64,000 nucleotides of DNA from Flagellimonas hymeniacidonis (GTDB lineage: Bacteria; Bacteroidota; Bacteroidia; Flavobacteriales; Flavobacteriaceae): NCBI RefSeq assembly GCF_008040165.1, contig NZ_VRUR01000002.1, positions 1,116,001-1,180,000 of the forward strand, written 5' to 3'. The notes beneath the pieces were generated by a model. The model ran no database searches. It was not told where the DNA came from and saw only the letters and a program-made list of their open reading frames with translations. Positions within the stretch are counted from its first letter, which is position 1. Each line of letters begins with the position of its first letter. A program made the translations under genes and the position numbers. This document shows positions 1-9,458 of the stretch, piece by piece.

Positions 1-187
1 CGTTTCTCCTGAAAAAGTTGCTACTTCCACCTATGTAAATCCAATTGTTGCACTCATATTGGGCTGGTACTTTCTTAACGAACAAATTACCCTGCAATCT
101 ATAATAGCAGCCGTTGTTTTGCTTACGGGAGTTTACTTTATTAATGCTAAAAAAACCTTGGCCATCTTTGAAAGATTTAAAAGGTAG
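1..187 (+). CDS. EamA/DMT-family transporter, C-terminal fragment
   Basis: Open from the window edge (frame 2) to a TAG at 185-187; about 61 codons are visible. The fragment reads VSPEKVATSTYVNPIVALI and then a hydrophobic helix ending in a basic tail, which is the usual end of the second EamA domain of drug/metabolite transporters: a T-YxNP-x-A motif, then the last two membrane helices. Such proteins export small metabolites or amino acids across the inner membrane. Substrate and N-terminus cannot be judged because the gene starts outside the window. Confidence 0.85.
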   Translation, partial: VSPEKVATSTYVNPIVALILGWYFLNEQITLQSIIAAVVLLTGVYFINAKKTLAIFERFKR

Positions 188-361
188 ACTACTTGCCTTA
201 CCATCTTAGTTGCGTTTTTTGGGTTCCCTGTACAATTCAATACATAAATCGTCCAGTTCGCTACATTTTATTTTAAAGGAAAGACATTGGTGCGCATATT
301 TGCTGTATCAATCAAAAACGTTCATCACAATAATCAATAATCAATCAAAAAACGAACAATC

Positions 362-1810
362 ATGAATCAACTCACTAAACTTTTTGCATCCTTGTTGCTT
401 AAGCTCATTCTTCTCTTTTTACTTGCAGGAGGAGATTCTATGTATGGCCAAAGAAAGAGCACTTCCGTAGACATCAGTAGCAATGGAAAAACATCAATTT
501 CAGTAAAAAACGGATTTGGCAATAACTTTCATGTGGAATATAGAGGGGAAATTACACTTTCAAATGATGATAGTGACGTAGTCGCCATTTCTGATGGAGG
601 CTATATGGAAATAAAGAAATCTGCCTTTGGAAACCGCCGGAGAATCTTTATAGAATCCAATAATTCGGGGCAGCTTATAAAAAAATATTACGTAGGAAGT
701 TCTGAAAGAAGTTTTGATGCAGAGGGAAGAAAATGGATGGCTGAAATTCTTTTAGAAGTAGTGCGCACAACTACTTTGGGCTCGCAGCAACGCGTAGATC
801 GTATTTATAAGCAGGGTGGCACCTATGGGGTGCTAAAAGAGGTTGATTTTATTGGTAGTAATCATGTAAAAGCGAGGTACATAAAACTATTGCTGAAAAA
901 AGACCTTAAAAATGCTGATATAATTTCCATCCTAAACGTTATCGGCGATGATATTGACTCGGATCATCATAAAGCCGATATCCTAAAAAATAACACTTCT
1001 AAGTTTTTGGCAACTGAAGCCAGCACTTCGGCATATATCGAGGCTACTTCAGAAATAGATTCAGACCACCATAAAGCGGAGGTCCTTAAGCGATCTATTA
1101 AAGATGGTACGCTTAAAGAGAATCAGATGAACTCTCTTTTCGTAATTACAAAAGATATTGACTCAGACCATCATAAATCAAGTGTTTTGCTTACGGTGCT
1201 TAGGAATTCGACCTTGAATGCCGCAAATATGAAATTACTCCTCAGTACTGCAGATGGGATAGACTCTGATCATCACAAATCTGAGGTTTTAAGAAGTGCA
1301 TTAAGCGCTGAAGGACTTTCAGATAGCAGTTTTCATACTTTATTGAGCGCTTTGGATGGCATGAATTCCGATTACCATAAAGACAATGTACTTACCAAAA
1401 TGGTTCGAAAAGACCTTAATCCATCATCTCTTTCACACTTATTAAAGCAAGTGAGACATATGGATTCGGATAGCCACAAGGCTAATGTGCTAAAGGTCGT
1501 TGTGCAGAAGAAGCTTTCAGATGATAATATTGAAATCTTGTCCGATGTTATAGAACATATGGGTTCTGATAATCATAAAGCGGAGGTTTTTAAAAAAATG
1601 GCGAGAAACACATTTTCAGATGCCCAGCTTACCAAGGTTATATGGACCATTAAAGATATTAACTCGGACTATCATAAAGCGGAATCCTTAATTGCATTTT
1701 CAAGAAGGGTTTCGCAAAAGGAATCTGCAGTAAAAGAAGCCTACAGGTCCGTATGCAAAAGTATTTCGTCTGATTCGCACTACAGAAGGGCTTTAAACGC
1801 AATTGAATAA
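362..1810 (+). CDS. Secreted protein with about nine 33-residue DSDHHKA repeats
   Basis: 482 residues. An N-terminal signal peptide (hydrophobic core about 8-24, then GDSMYGQ) predicts export. Residues 30-170 show no domain I recognise. From about residue 175 to the end the protein is a regular array with a period near 33 residues; each unit carries a core like IDSDHHKAEVL (variants MNSDYHKDNVL, MGSDNHKAEVF, ISSDSHYRRAL) and a predicted amphipathic helix, suggesting a HEAT-like alpha solenoid. It lies 66 bp upstream of a LytS/LytTR gene set on the same strand, so a sensory or partner role for that system is a reasonable inference but not shown. The start is the only good ATG before the signal peptide. 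Confidence 0.8.
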   Translation: MNQLTKLFASLLLKLILLFLLAGGDSMYGQRKSTSVDISSNGKTSISVKNGFGNNFHVEYRGEITLSNDDSDVVAISDGGYMEIKKSAFGNRRRIFIESNNSGQLIKKYYVGSSERSFDAEGRKWMAEILLEVVRTTTLGSQQRVDRIYKQGGTYGVLKEVDFIGSNHVKARYIKLLLKKDLKNADIISILNVIGDDIDSDHHKADILKNNTSKFLATEASTSAYIEATSEIDSDHHKAEVLKRSIKDGTLKENQMNSLFVITKDIDSDHHKSSVLLTVLRNSTLNAANMKLLLSTADGIDSDHHKSEVLRSALSAEGLSDSSFHTLLSALDGMNSDYHKDNVLTKMVRKDLNPSSLSHLLKQVRHMDSDSHKANVLKVVVQKKLSDDNIEILSDVIEHMGSDNHKAEVFKKMARNTFSDAQLTKVIWTIKDINSDYHKAESLIAFSRRVSQKESAVKEAYRSVCKSISSDSHYRRALNAIE

Positions 1811-1876
1811 CCAATCAAAATCCTGACCGCCAAAATCCTCCATTCGCTTTAGCGTAATAATGAGTATTTTGGTGTA

Positions 1877-2914
1877 ATGGACAGGATTTTTAATTTTTTC
1901 ACCGACCGACCGACCATGGGAAGAAACCTGTTCCTTATCAGCTTAGGATTTGTTGTTGGAATCTTGTTTTATAGTTTTCACAACTTTAGCGGAAAGCCAA
2001 GTTTTTGGGAGCTCATGCTTAATGGTTTTCTTGGGATAACTATTAGCTATGTTTTCCATTTCTGCAATCTTTTTTTAAATAAGACTATCCGGTGGAAACA
2101 GCAGACAGGATTAAGGCTTCTATCTGGAATACTAATGCACTTAATTCTAGGATTTGGGATTGTTCTCCTGGGCTTAAAAGGATATGAAATATTATACTCT
2201 AGCTACAATTTTTTTTCGGACGAAGGAAGCAATGTGCTGCTAAAAATAGGAATACTATTATTTTGTACCATCCTCATATACAATATCATTTACATGGTCT
2301 TTTACTCCTATCAGCAATATACCAAAGGCCAGGTAATGGAAGTCCAATTCAAACGTAAACAGACAGAACTCCAATTAAGGGCATTAAAATCGCAACTAAG
2401 CCCCCATTTTCTTTTTAATAGCCTAAACACTGTGTCTTCCCTATTTCAAAAGGACATAAAAAAGGCAGAGGTTTTTATTAGGTCTTTGGCTAAATCCTAT
2501 CAGTACACCCTTAAAACATACAAAGAAACATTGGTCACGATAGAGGAGGAACTAGCTTTTGTGGATTCTTACTGCTTTTTAATAAAAACACGCTTTGGAG
2601 ATCACCTAGCACTGGAGTTGGAATTAACGAACAAAGAGCTTAAAAGTAAAATACCGCCATTAACACTTCAGATGTTGGTTGAGAATGCAGTTAAACACAA
2701 CATTGTTAATGAAGGGAATCAATTAAAAATTCAAATAAAGCCCACAAATGGTTTTTTGGAAGTAAGCAATAACAAAACGGTAAAAAGACCTGAAACCAAA
2801 TCTTTGAAAATAGGGCTTAAAAACATTATTTCCAGGTATGAATTATTGGTAAACAAACCAGTAAAAATCGAAGACCATGAAGACTTTATCGTAAAACTTC
2901 CACTGATCACATGA
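1877..2914 (+). CDS. LytS-type sensor histidine kinase
   Basis: 345 residues. Residues 15-155 contain four hydrophobic segments, so the sensor part sits in the inner membrane. A short coiled coil (about 155-172) leads to the His_kinase (PF06580) signature QLSPHFLFNSLNTV, with the predicted phosphorylated His177. A later N-box, LQMLVENAVKHNIV, matches the ATPase part, and the extreme C-terminus is short, as in this family. It should autophosphorylate and pass phosphate to the LytTR regulator two genes downstream. The stop overlaps the next start by 4 nt (ATGA), indicating translational coupling. Confidence 0.93.
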   Translation: MDRIFNFFTDRPTMGRNLFLISLGFVVGILFYSFHNFSGKPSFWELMLNGFLGITISYVFHFCNLFLNKTIRWKQQTGLRLLSGILMHLILGFGIVLLGLKGYEILYSSYNFFSDEGSNVLLKIGILLFCTILIYNIIYMVFYSYQQYTKGQVMEVQFKRKQTELQLRALKSQLSPHFLFNSLNTVSSLFQKDIKKAEVFIRSLAKSYQYTLKTYKETLVTIEEELAFVDSYCFLIKTRFGDHLALELELTNKELKSKIPPLTLQMLVENAVKHNIVNEGNQLKIQIKPTNGFLEVSNNKTVKRPETKSLKIGLKNIISRYELLVNKPVKIEDHEDFIVKLPLIT

Positions 2915-3930
2915 GAAAACTATTTATACATAAGCCCCTGTTTAGATTGTTGAGCCCTTTGTTCAGTGGCACTTTGGTGTACCTTCTTATTTTGTTGATC
3001 AATAATACCATTGATGAGCTTGGAGCTAACTTTTTCGGACAAGAACTTTATGTGTGCATAGGTCTCGCATACCTGATTCAAGAATATTCCCGTATTTCAA
3101 TTATTATTTTTAAACGACTAAAATGGCCATCTTCATTTTTCTTAAAAACCATATTACAGATTATAAGTACCATTCTAATCAATATAGCTTTGGTGTCACT
3201 CGCAATGTACCTATACTTTACCATGGTATTGTACTATGCACCAAATAGTAGGGAATTATTGATTTTTAATAGCATTTTTTCTGTTATTGCTTTAATCTAT
3301 GTACTGTTGTATGTGAGCCACCAGTTTTTGTATATGGTGAATACCGAAAAGTTGAAGAAAGAGGAATGGGCTAGGCAGGAAATTGAAGACGATTTCACTG
3401 ATTTTAAAAGAGGAATAAATCCAGAATTACTTTTTGAAAGCTTAGAAGCTATTTTGGTTGTGATGAAAAAGGATTCGGATAAAGCAGAGCAAATTACAGA
3501 CCGTTTCGCCATGGTTTATAGGTATTTGTTATCCAAAAAGAAAGATGAGTTGGTTCCTTTGGCTGATGAACTAAGAACTTTGGAAGAATTTTTACAGCTA
3601 TTTTCAGAACTTCCATACAGAAAAATGCAGCTAGGTGAAATAGCTTCAAGCAAAATGCTGGTTGTGCCAGGAAGTTTATTGCGTATCGCTGAAAAAGTAA
3701 TGCGTACCACAATTCCATCGGAAGTTGAGAAAGTGACCTTGAATATTTTAGAGTCTGAAGACAAGTTAACCATTCAATATAAACATGAAGAAAAAATAGG
3801 TAAATCATTAAATATTAATGACTTACAATGTATTAAGAGAGATTATAAATACTATGCAACAGAACCTGTTCAAGTTGTTCATGATGACCTATATAAAACT
3901 GTATATCTCCCAAAATTGAGTCTAGTATGA
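2911..3930 (+). CDS. LytS-like pseudokinase, phospho-acceptor histidine missing
   Basis: 339 residues, with about four membrane segments (12-145) and the same layout as the kinase just upstream. At the place of the QLSPHFLFNSL box it reads GINPELLFESLEAIL: the phospho-acceptor His is Glu172 and the Asn is Glu. The following helix (DRFAMVYRYLLSKK) still resembles the kinase dimer helix, but the N-box is replaced by LLRIAEKVMRTTIP and no glycine-rich ATP lid is seen. It is therefore probably unable to autophosphorylate and may be a regulatory or heterodimer partner of the true kinase. It overlaps both neighbours by 4 nt. Confidence 0.82.
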   Translation: MRKLFIHKPLFRLLSPLFSGTLVYLLILLINNTIDELGANFFGQELYVCIGLAYLIQEYSRISIIIFKRLKWPSSFFLKTILQIISTILINIALVSLAMYLYFTMVLYYAPNSRELLIFNSIFSVIALIYVLLYVSHQFLYMVNTEKLKKEEWARQEIEDDFTDFKRGINPELLFESLEAILVVMKKDSDKAEQITDRFAMVYRYLLSKKKDELVPLADELRTLEEFLQLFSELPYRKMQLGEIASSKMLVVPGSLLRIAEKVMRTTIPSEVEKVTLNILESEDKLTIQYKHEEKIGKSLNINDLQCIKRDYKYYATEPVQVVHDDLYKTVYLPKLSLV

Positions 3931-4688
3931 AGATTGCAATCATTGAGGATGAACCACTAGCGGCTGAAAAATTAGAACGCTATCTTTTAAAGTATAGTGA
4001 AAATATAGAGGTGCTCACCATACTATCTTCCTTGGCAGAAGCACTTCCATGGATTAAGGAAAATCAAGCCCAAGTAGATCTGTTCTTTATGGACGTGCAA
4101 TTAACAGATGGACTAAGTTTCGAGATTTTCTCTCAAATATCGGTTCAAAAACCAGTGATTTTTACAACTGCCTTTGATGAATTCGCGATAGATGCGTTCA
4201 AGGTGAACAGCATTGATTATTTATTAAAGCCAATTATGTTCACGGATCTTTCAAGGGCTTTATTGAAATTAAAATCATTGAAAGAACAGCTCTCAAGACC
4301 TGTTGAATTGGCTCCGGTAATTCAAAAACTACAAGAAAGAACATACAAAAACAGGTTTTTAGTGAGAATAGGAAATCACATCAATTCTGTGCTGAGCAAT
4401 TCAATTAGTGCCTTCTATGCTGAAGGACGGGATGCATATCTTATTACAGAGAAAGGAAAAAAGTATATTATAGAATATAAACTGGAGGCATTGGAAGCAT
4501 TACTGGACCCAAAGCTCTTTTTTAGAGTCAATCGCAGCTTTATTGTTAATATCAACGCCATTACGGATGTTACCGTTTATGCCAATCGAAGATTAAAGCT
4601 TGTTCTAAACTCGAAATTGGATAAAGAGGTGGTTATCAGCAGAGAAAAGGTGGCAGATTTTAAAAAATGGTTCGAAGGACTTTCTTAA
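3927..4688 (+). CDS. LytTR-family response regulator
   Basis: 253 residues. The N-terminal receiver domain (about 1-115) has the acidic pair E7/D8, phospho-acceptor Asp56 (LFFMDVQ), a conserved TT switch (IFTTAFDEFA) and the YLLKP lysine. The C-terminal LytTR DNA-binding domain (about 150-250) shows FYAEGRDAYLITE, the FFRVNRSFIVNINAI core and a terminal KWF. It is the expected output of the LytS pair upstream, whose last gene overlaps it by 4 nt. Its stop overlaps head-on with the stop of the convergent crp-like gene. Target genes are not evident. Confidence 0.95.
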   Translation: MKIAIIEDEPLAAEKLERYLLKYSENIEVLTILSSLAEALPWIKENQAQVDLFFMDVQLTDGLSFEIFSQISVQKPVIFTTAFDEFAIDAFKVNSIDYLLKPIMFTDLSRALLKLKSLKEQLSRPVELAPVIQKLQERTYKNRFLVRIGNHINSVLSNSISAFYAEGRDAYLITEKGKKYIIEYKLEALEALLDPKLFFRVNRSFIVNINAITDVTVYANRRLKLVLNSKLDKEVVISREKVADFKKWFEGLS

Positions 4689-5260
4689 TACAAATCTGTT
4701 TTTGTCTTTAACTCTTTCAAGGCTCTATTGAGACTTCTAACGGTAACCCCAATGTAATTTGCAATATCTCTTTTTGATATCACCTCCGTAAACTCTGGGA
4801 ACACTTTTTTTAATTGTATGATGTTATCTTCAATAGGGTAGGAATGTTGGTAAGAGTGCCTGGGGGCTTTGTATCTAATTTTGTCAGCTAGCGCTTTCAT
4901 AATCAGTCTATTAAAATGACTATCCGTTTCCAATAATTCATTAAAACCCGAATGGGAAATAGAAAGGACTTTCAAAGGTGTAATACTTTCAACAGAACAG
5001 ATGGTATACTTTTTACTAAAGACCTCCAACTCTCCAAATTCCATTCCATCCCCTAAAAATTCCTGAATAAATTCTCTTCCATTTTCATCGGAAATATAAC
5101 ATTTGGTAATTCCTTCTGTAATAAAATAGACCTTGTTATACCGCCTATCCTGTTCTATGATTCTATGTTTTGAGGGAAATTTTTCTTCTACTATTTCATA
5201 CAATCCAGATACAAAAAGCTTTTTTACATATGAGGTTAATTCAGGGTTTGTTCTAATCAT
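4685..5260 (-). CDS. Crp/Fnr-family transcriptional regulator
   Basis: 191 residues. An N-terminal cyclic-nucleotide-binding-like jelly roll (about 20-115) contains VYFITEGITKCYI and GMEFGELEVFSKK; the C-terminus has a small HTH (ISKRDIANYIGVTVRSLNRAL). Fe-S cysteines typical of Fnr are absent. It is transcribed divergently from the MFS carrier with about 80 bp between them, so that carrier is a plausible target. Its stop codon shares bases with that of the LytTR gene. Confidence 0.9.
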   Translation of the reverse strand: MIRTNPELTSYVKKLFVSGLYEIVEEKFPSKHRIIEQDRRYNKVYFITEGITKCYISDENGREFIQEFLGDGMEFGELEVFSKKYTICSVESITPLKVLSISHSGFNELLETDSHFNRLIMKALADKIRYKAPRHSYQHSYPIEDNIIQLKKVFPEFTEVISKRDIANYIGVTVRSLNRALKELKTKTDLY

Positions 5261-5342
5261 TTTTATGGTGGGGACAAATGTCCTTTTTAGTACTGTATAG
5301 AAACAATTTCTTTGCCCATAAAGTTACGGAATACCAATTGTG

Positions 5343-6539
5343 ATGTCAACAGAAAGAAGTCAAATAACACTTACAAAACAACGAATGTATACCCCTAAGT
5401 TTATACTTATTTGTGTTAGTTCGCTTCTATTTTCTGCAAGCTATAATATGTTGATTCCGGAACTGCCTTCTTACTTAAGCAGCATGGGGGGTGCCAAGTA
5501 CATAGGTCTCATTATAGCCCTTTTTACCTTAACCGCAGGAATTTCAAGACCTTTTAGTGGAAAATTAACGGATACTATTGGAAGAAAGCCTGTGATGCTT
5601 TTTGGAGCCATGGTCTGTTTAATTTGTGGATGCTTTTACCCCATTCTAACTACGGTTTACGGTTTCCTATTACTGCGACTGTTTCATGGTTTTTCTACAG
5701 GATTCACACCGACTGCCACTTCTACTTTTGTTTCAGATGTGGTTCCTCGCGAAAGATTGGGTGAGGCCATGGGAATTCAAGGAATAGCCTTTAGTACTGG
5801 CCTGGCCTTAGGGCCAGCTCTGGGGAGTTTTATCAAACTCTATTTTTCCTATTCAGTTCTGTTTTACAGTTCATCTATGGTGGCTTTGCTATCCTTGGTA
5901 CTCATGATGAATTTAAAAGAAACACTACCTAAGAAAGAACAATTTAGGTTTGCGTTGCTAAAGATTACCAGAAAAGACATCATTGCGTGGGAAGCACTAC
6001 CACCAGCGATTATTACGTTTTTGGCATATATTGGGTTCGGCGTTATCCTTACATTGATTCCGGATTGGAGCGAAGCAGTAGGGTTTGTAAACAAAGGAAT
6101 TTTTTTTATTGTATTTACCGTATCATCGCTCTTAGTTCGGTTTATAGCTGGAAAATTTTCAGATAGTTATGGAAGGATAAAAGTAATTGTTGTTGGCCTT
6201 CTATTGCTTTTGACATCTTTATTCTTAATAGGATATCTTAACACCAAATCTGGACTCATGACCGGAGCAGCAATGTACGGTCTTGCCATGGGAGTGGTGT
6301 CACCGGCATTAAATGCCTGGACCATAGATTTGAGTTTGCCGGAGCAAAAAGGAAAGGCAATGGCTACGATGTATATCGCCTTGGAAGCGGGTATAGGATT
6401 GGGCGCATTATGCTCAGGGTGGTATTACCAAGAAACCATTTCTAGAATTCCATTAATAATGTACAGCTGTTCGGGTTTAGCATTCGTAGGAATCGGGTAT
6501 ATTTTGACGGTAAAAAGGAATATTATCACGAATATTTGA
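5343..6539 (+). CDS. MFS transporter (drug/metabolite exporter type)
   Basis: About 398 residues with 12 predicted membrane helices. The cytoplasmic loop 2-3 carries the MFS motif A as GKLTDTIGRKPVMLFG, and a second copy-like motif GKFSDSYGRIK follows helix 8; LRLFHGFSTGFTPTA resembles the drug:H+ antiporter motif region. It probably exports a small hydrophobic or organic compound using the proton gradient; substrate unknown. A GTG lies directly before the ATG at 5343; I prefer the ATG. It is divergent from the Crp/Fnr regulator. Confidence 0.9.
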   Translation: MSTERSQITLTKQRMYTPKFILICVSSLLFSASYNMLIPELPSYLSSMGGAKYIGLIIALFTLTAGISRPFSGKLTDTIGRKPVMLFGAMVCLICGCFYPILTTVYGFLLLRLFHGFSTGFTPTATSTFVSDVVPRERLGEAMGIQGIAFSTGLALGPALGSFIKLYFSYSVLFYSSSMVALLSLVLMMNLKETLPKKEQFRFALLKITRKDIIAWEALPPAIITFLAYIGFGVILTLIPDWSEAVGFVNKGIFFIVFTVSSLLVRFIAGKFSDSYGRIKVIVVGLLLLLTSLFLIGYLNTKSGLMTGAAMYGLAMGVVSPALNAWTIDLSLPEQKGKAMATMYIALEAGIGLGALCSGWYYQETISRIPLIMYSCSGLAFVGIGYILTVKRNIITNI

Positions 6540-6617
6540 AAAATCCCTGTTTTCAACGCTCTCATTCATTATCTTGCAATTTATTAATTCATTTAAAAAA
6601 CCCCAGTAGTATAGTTT

Positions 6618-7076
6618 ATGGCTAAATCGCAACAGACGTATAATAAATCAGAAAGAGAAAAAAAACGCTTAAAGAAAAAAGAGGAGAAGCAAAAAAAGAA
6701 AGAAGCCCGAAAAGCCGAAGCTAAGGAAAGCGGCAAAACGGGTATTCAGTTTGCGTATGTAGATTACAATGGCAATTTGACCGATACTCCACCGGATCCT
6801 TCTCAAAAAATGGCTGTTGAAGCCGAAAGCATTACACTTGGAATCCCTAAAAAAGAAGAAGGTGATGAAGAAGAATTTGATCCAGTAAGAAATGGAAAAG
6901 TTTCTTTCTTTGATACTTCCAAAGGATTTGGGTTTATTATTGATACCGAGAATCAAGAAAAATACTTCTGCCATGTCAGTGGCTTAATTGATGAAATCGT
7001 TGAAAACGATAAAGTATCTTTTGAACTGGAAAGGGGCATGAAGGGTATGAATGCCGTTCGTGTAAAGAAAATATAG
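6618..7076 (+). CDS. Cold-shock-domain protein with lysine-rich N-terminus
   Basis: 152 residues. Residues 1-40 are very rich in Lys/Glu (KSEREKKRLKKKEEKQKKK), followed by a linker, then a C-terminal cold-shock domain from about residue 90: GKVSFFDTSKGFGFI (RNP1 = KGFGFI) and KYFCHVSGL (RNP2-like). CSD proteins bind single-stranded RNA or DNA and act as RNA chaperones; the basic tail probably adds nucleic-acid affinity. This fused layout is known in Bacteroidota. It converges on the DUF5916 gene. Confidence 0.92.
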   Translation: MAKSQQTYNKSEREKKRLKKKEEKQKKKEARKAEAKESGKTGIQFAYVDYNGNLTDTPPDPSQKMAVEAESITLGIPKKEEGDEEEFDPVRNGKVSFFDTSKGFGFIIDTENQEKYFCHVSGLIDEIVENDKVSFELERGMKGMNAVRVKKI

Positions 7077-7084
7077 CTCGCCTG

Positions 7085-7133
7085 CTTAGATTTTACCTAA
7101 AGCACAGTTTTCTGTGGAGAAAACCTATCTAAG
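7085..7133. terminator. Nested hairpin between convergent genes
   Basis: CTTAGAT (7085-7091) pairs with ATCTAAG (7127-7133), enclosing CACAG-TTTT-CTGTG (7103-7116). It sits in the 66 bp between the convergent cold-shock and DUF5916 genes, where a bidirectional terminator would be expected, but there is no clear T run after the stem. Confidence 0.35.
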
Positions 7134-7142
7134 TAAAAGATG

Positions 7143-9368
7143 TTAATTCAGAATATCAAAACGATGGGTGTACTTCACCGTAAAGATTTGATTGTTCAAA
7201 TTATCTAACAAATCATCGTCTTTTACAATATTAAATACTACAAACAATCCTGTATTGGCATTTTGTAGCCACCCAAATCGAGCATTTACAGAAGTAATAT
7301 TGGATACGTTGTTACGCTGTATTAAACTTTGTACAAACATTCTTGGGGTAAACGAATAGGAAAGTCTTAAGCCCCCAACTAAAGCAGTTAAATCGCCCGT
7401 TTCTAGCTGAATGTCGCTATGACTTAACACCAGAGAAGTATTGAAACGGTCACCAAGCCTTAGTCTTGCAGTGCCGCTATTCGTAATTCTATCTCCGTTA
7501 AAATAACCTCCTATTATTGTTCTTGAATCAAAAGAGAACGCATTGTTAGGGTTCGTAATAACAATAAGCTGTAATTCTGCATTTCTATAATTGCCCATGG
7601 GCACAGTAACGTTGGAAATATTAAAATCCTGCAGCACACGCTCTGTGGTGAAGTTGATTCCAGTATGCACCTCAAAACCACTGTTAAACTCCCAGTGATT
7701 ATCAATGTGTAAAAACCCTGTAATGAGTTCATCATCAAAATTCCAATAGCCCCTGTAGGATACATGGGGACGTATCTCCAATAAATTCCCCATATTTTTT
7801 ACCCGATGTGCCTTTAACACCAGAAACTCGGGCTTTCTAAATGCTGTACGCTGCAAAAACCCAACTTCAGGATTAAATCCTTCACCAACTTCTGTGTACC
7901 CAGCCCGTAAATCCCATCCGTTCCAGTTGTAATTTCCTAATATTTTAAATGCATGATCATTGTTTTCAATTCCAGGTGTTACGCTTTTGGCAACAAATCC
8001 ATTTACTTCAGCTTTATTGCCAATACCCCATTTTCCATCCATGGCATAAACACGGTTGTAATCATCATCCATTTCACCAAGCCCTGCCCTGTTAATGAAT
8101 ATTCCGCCCAAAGAGGACCTAGTTCCTTGAAAATCATGATTCACACGAGCTACGGTAAAATTGTTTTTTTCTATTCCTGATGCATCAACATCATCAGTGA
8201 ACATACTCAGAAATCCAACATTGGTCTGTCCAACTTTACCAGATAAACGGGCACCTCCAATTATGGGCACCAAGCTTCCGTCATCACCAATTCCTATTCT
8301 ACGACTGAAGAATAAATCCACTTCACCAGGACTTCCAACACCAAATTGACCTGCATTTTCAAGGAAAAATGCTCTTTTTTCTGGAAAAAATAGATTGAAT
8401 CTATCAAGATTTACCTGTTGGTCATCTACTTCTACTTGAGCAAAATCGGTATTGTAAGTAAGATCCAGAGTAAGGCTTGGTGTAATACTGTACTTGATAT
8501 CCGCACCTACTTCAAAATTAGTATCTGTTTCACTGGGAGATACAGATTTATCGTTAACAAATTGCCCTAGGGCATAGGGTATTAATTTTAGATTCCCCGG
8601 ATTTTTAAGATTTAAACCTGTGAGCTCACCCGCAAGTGATAGTCGTTTCATATCGAAACCTAGTGGGAGGGAAGTCCAGTAGGCTGTCTCGGTATTTTTG
8701 CTAATATTCCTTCTGAAATTTAATCCCCAAGTTTTGTTTTTTCCCGCAGCAAAGCGTAAGGACCTAAATGGGATAGCGAATTCTGCACTCCATCCATAAT
8801 CCCCAAGTTGAGACCGTACTTTCCATGAAGCATCCCAATTTAAGTTGGTACCACCTATAACACCTCCTTGTTGTCTATTGGTATTGAAATTTCCTATTCC
8901 CTCATTATCAATCTGTGCATCATATTCCATTCCCTGCGCATTTGTGCCAAAGAGAAACCCATTTTGTCGGTCATGATAGGTGTCTATAATAAAAAGAAAG
9001 CTATCCTCATCATTTAAATCCGCATCCCTGCGTGAATCGGATACCACAATGTTCTTGGCATCTTTATCATAACAAACCACACTAACATAAAAGGTGCTTG
9101 CCGAATATGCAATACGGATAATTGTTTTTTCTGACACTGCTTGCCCATAATTGGGTCGCAGTTGAACTAGGTTTTCTATTCCCGGGATTGTTTGCCAAAC
9201 AGAATCATTTAAAACGTCCCCATCTATGAGCGGCTCCTGCATTAGTTCAGTAGCTTGATAAACAGGTTTGTTTATTATAGAATCTTGATATTGCGTTTGT
9301 TGCGCTTGGAAGAGGGATGTACTGGAAAAAGTAAAAAGTAAAAGTACTTTACGAAATGTAATCGTCAT
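7143..9368 (-). CDS. DUF5916 protein: CBM9-like domain plus outer-membrane barrel
   Basis: 741 residues with a signal peptide. The N-terminal CBM9-like fold (about 35-235) starts with PLIDGDVLNDSVWQTIP and includes RIAYSASTFYVSVVCYD and WSAEFAIPFRSLRF. The remainder is a DUF5916 region with alternating beta segments (FSQVEVDDQQVNLDRFNLF, FPEKRAFFLEN, FFSRRIGIG) typical of an outer-membrane beta barrel ending in an aromatic-rich strand. These proteins are common in Bacteroidota and their substrate is generally unknown. A second family member lies at 13810-16053; the two are not adjacent. Confidence 0.88.
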   Translation of the reverse strand: MTITFRKVLLLFTFSSTSLFQAQQTQYQDSIINKPVYQATELMQEPLIDGDVLNDSVWQTIPGIENLVQLRPNYGQAVSEKTIIRIAYSASTFYVSVVCYDKDAKNIVVSDSRRDADLNDEDSFLFIIDTYHDRQNGFLFGTNAQGMEYDAQIDNEGIGNFNTNRQQGGVIGGTNLNWDASWKVRSQLGDYGWSAEFAIPFRSLRFAAGKNKTWGLNFRRNISKNTETAYWTSLPLGFDMKRLSLAGELTGLNLKNPGNLKLIPYALGQFVNDKSVSPSETDTNFEVGADIKYSITPSLTLDLTYNTDFAQVEVDDQQVNLDRFNLFFPEKRAFFLENAGQFGVGSPGEVDLFFSRRIGIGDDGSLVPIIGGARLSGKVGQTNVGFLSMFTDDVDASGIEKNNFTVARVNHDFQGTRSSLGGIFINRAGLGEMDDDYNRVYAMDGKWGIGNKAEVNGFVAKSVTPGIENNDHAFKILGNYNWNGWDLRAGYTEVGEGFNPEVGFLQRTAFRKPEFLVLKAHRVKNMGNLLEIRPHVSYRGYWNFDDELITGFLHIDNHWEFNSGFEVHTGINFTTERVLQDFNISNVTVPMGNYRNAELQLIVITNPNNAFSFDSRTIIGGYFNGDRITNSGTARLRLGDRFNTSLVLSHSDIQLETGDLTALVGGLRLSYSFTPRMFVQSLIQRNNVSNITSVNARFGWLQNANTGLFVVFNIVKDDDLLDNLNNQIFTVKYTHRFDILN

Positions 9369-9458
9369 ATATGCTGGCCTGGTTGAAAGTTAAATATACT
9401 GTATAAATCGGAAATCTTGAGTAGATTCTGTAATTTGTAGTATCCTTTTTTTCTCGCT

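Noticed and set aside
1902-1916. CCGA tetranucleotide repeat in the start of the LytS gene
   Set aside because: Under four units, in frame and encoding ordinary residues; too short to argue for phase variation.
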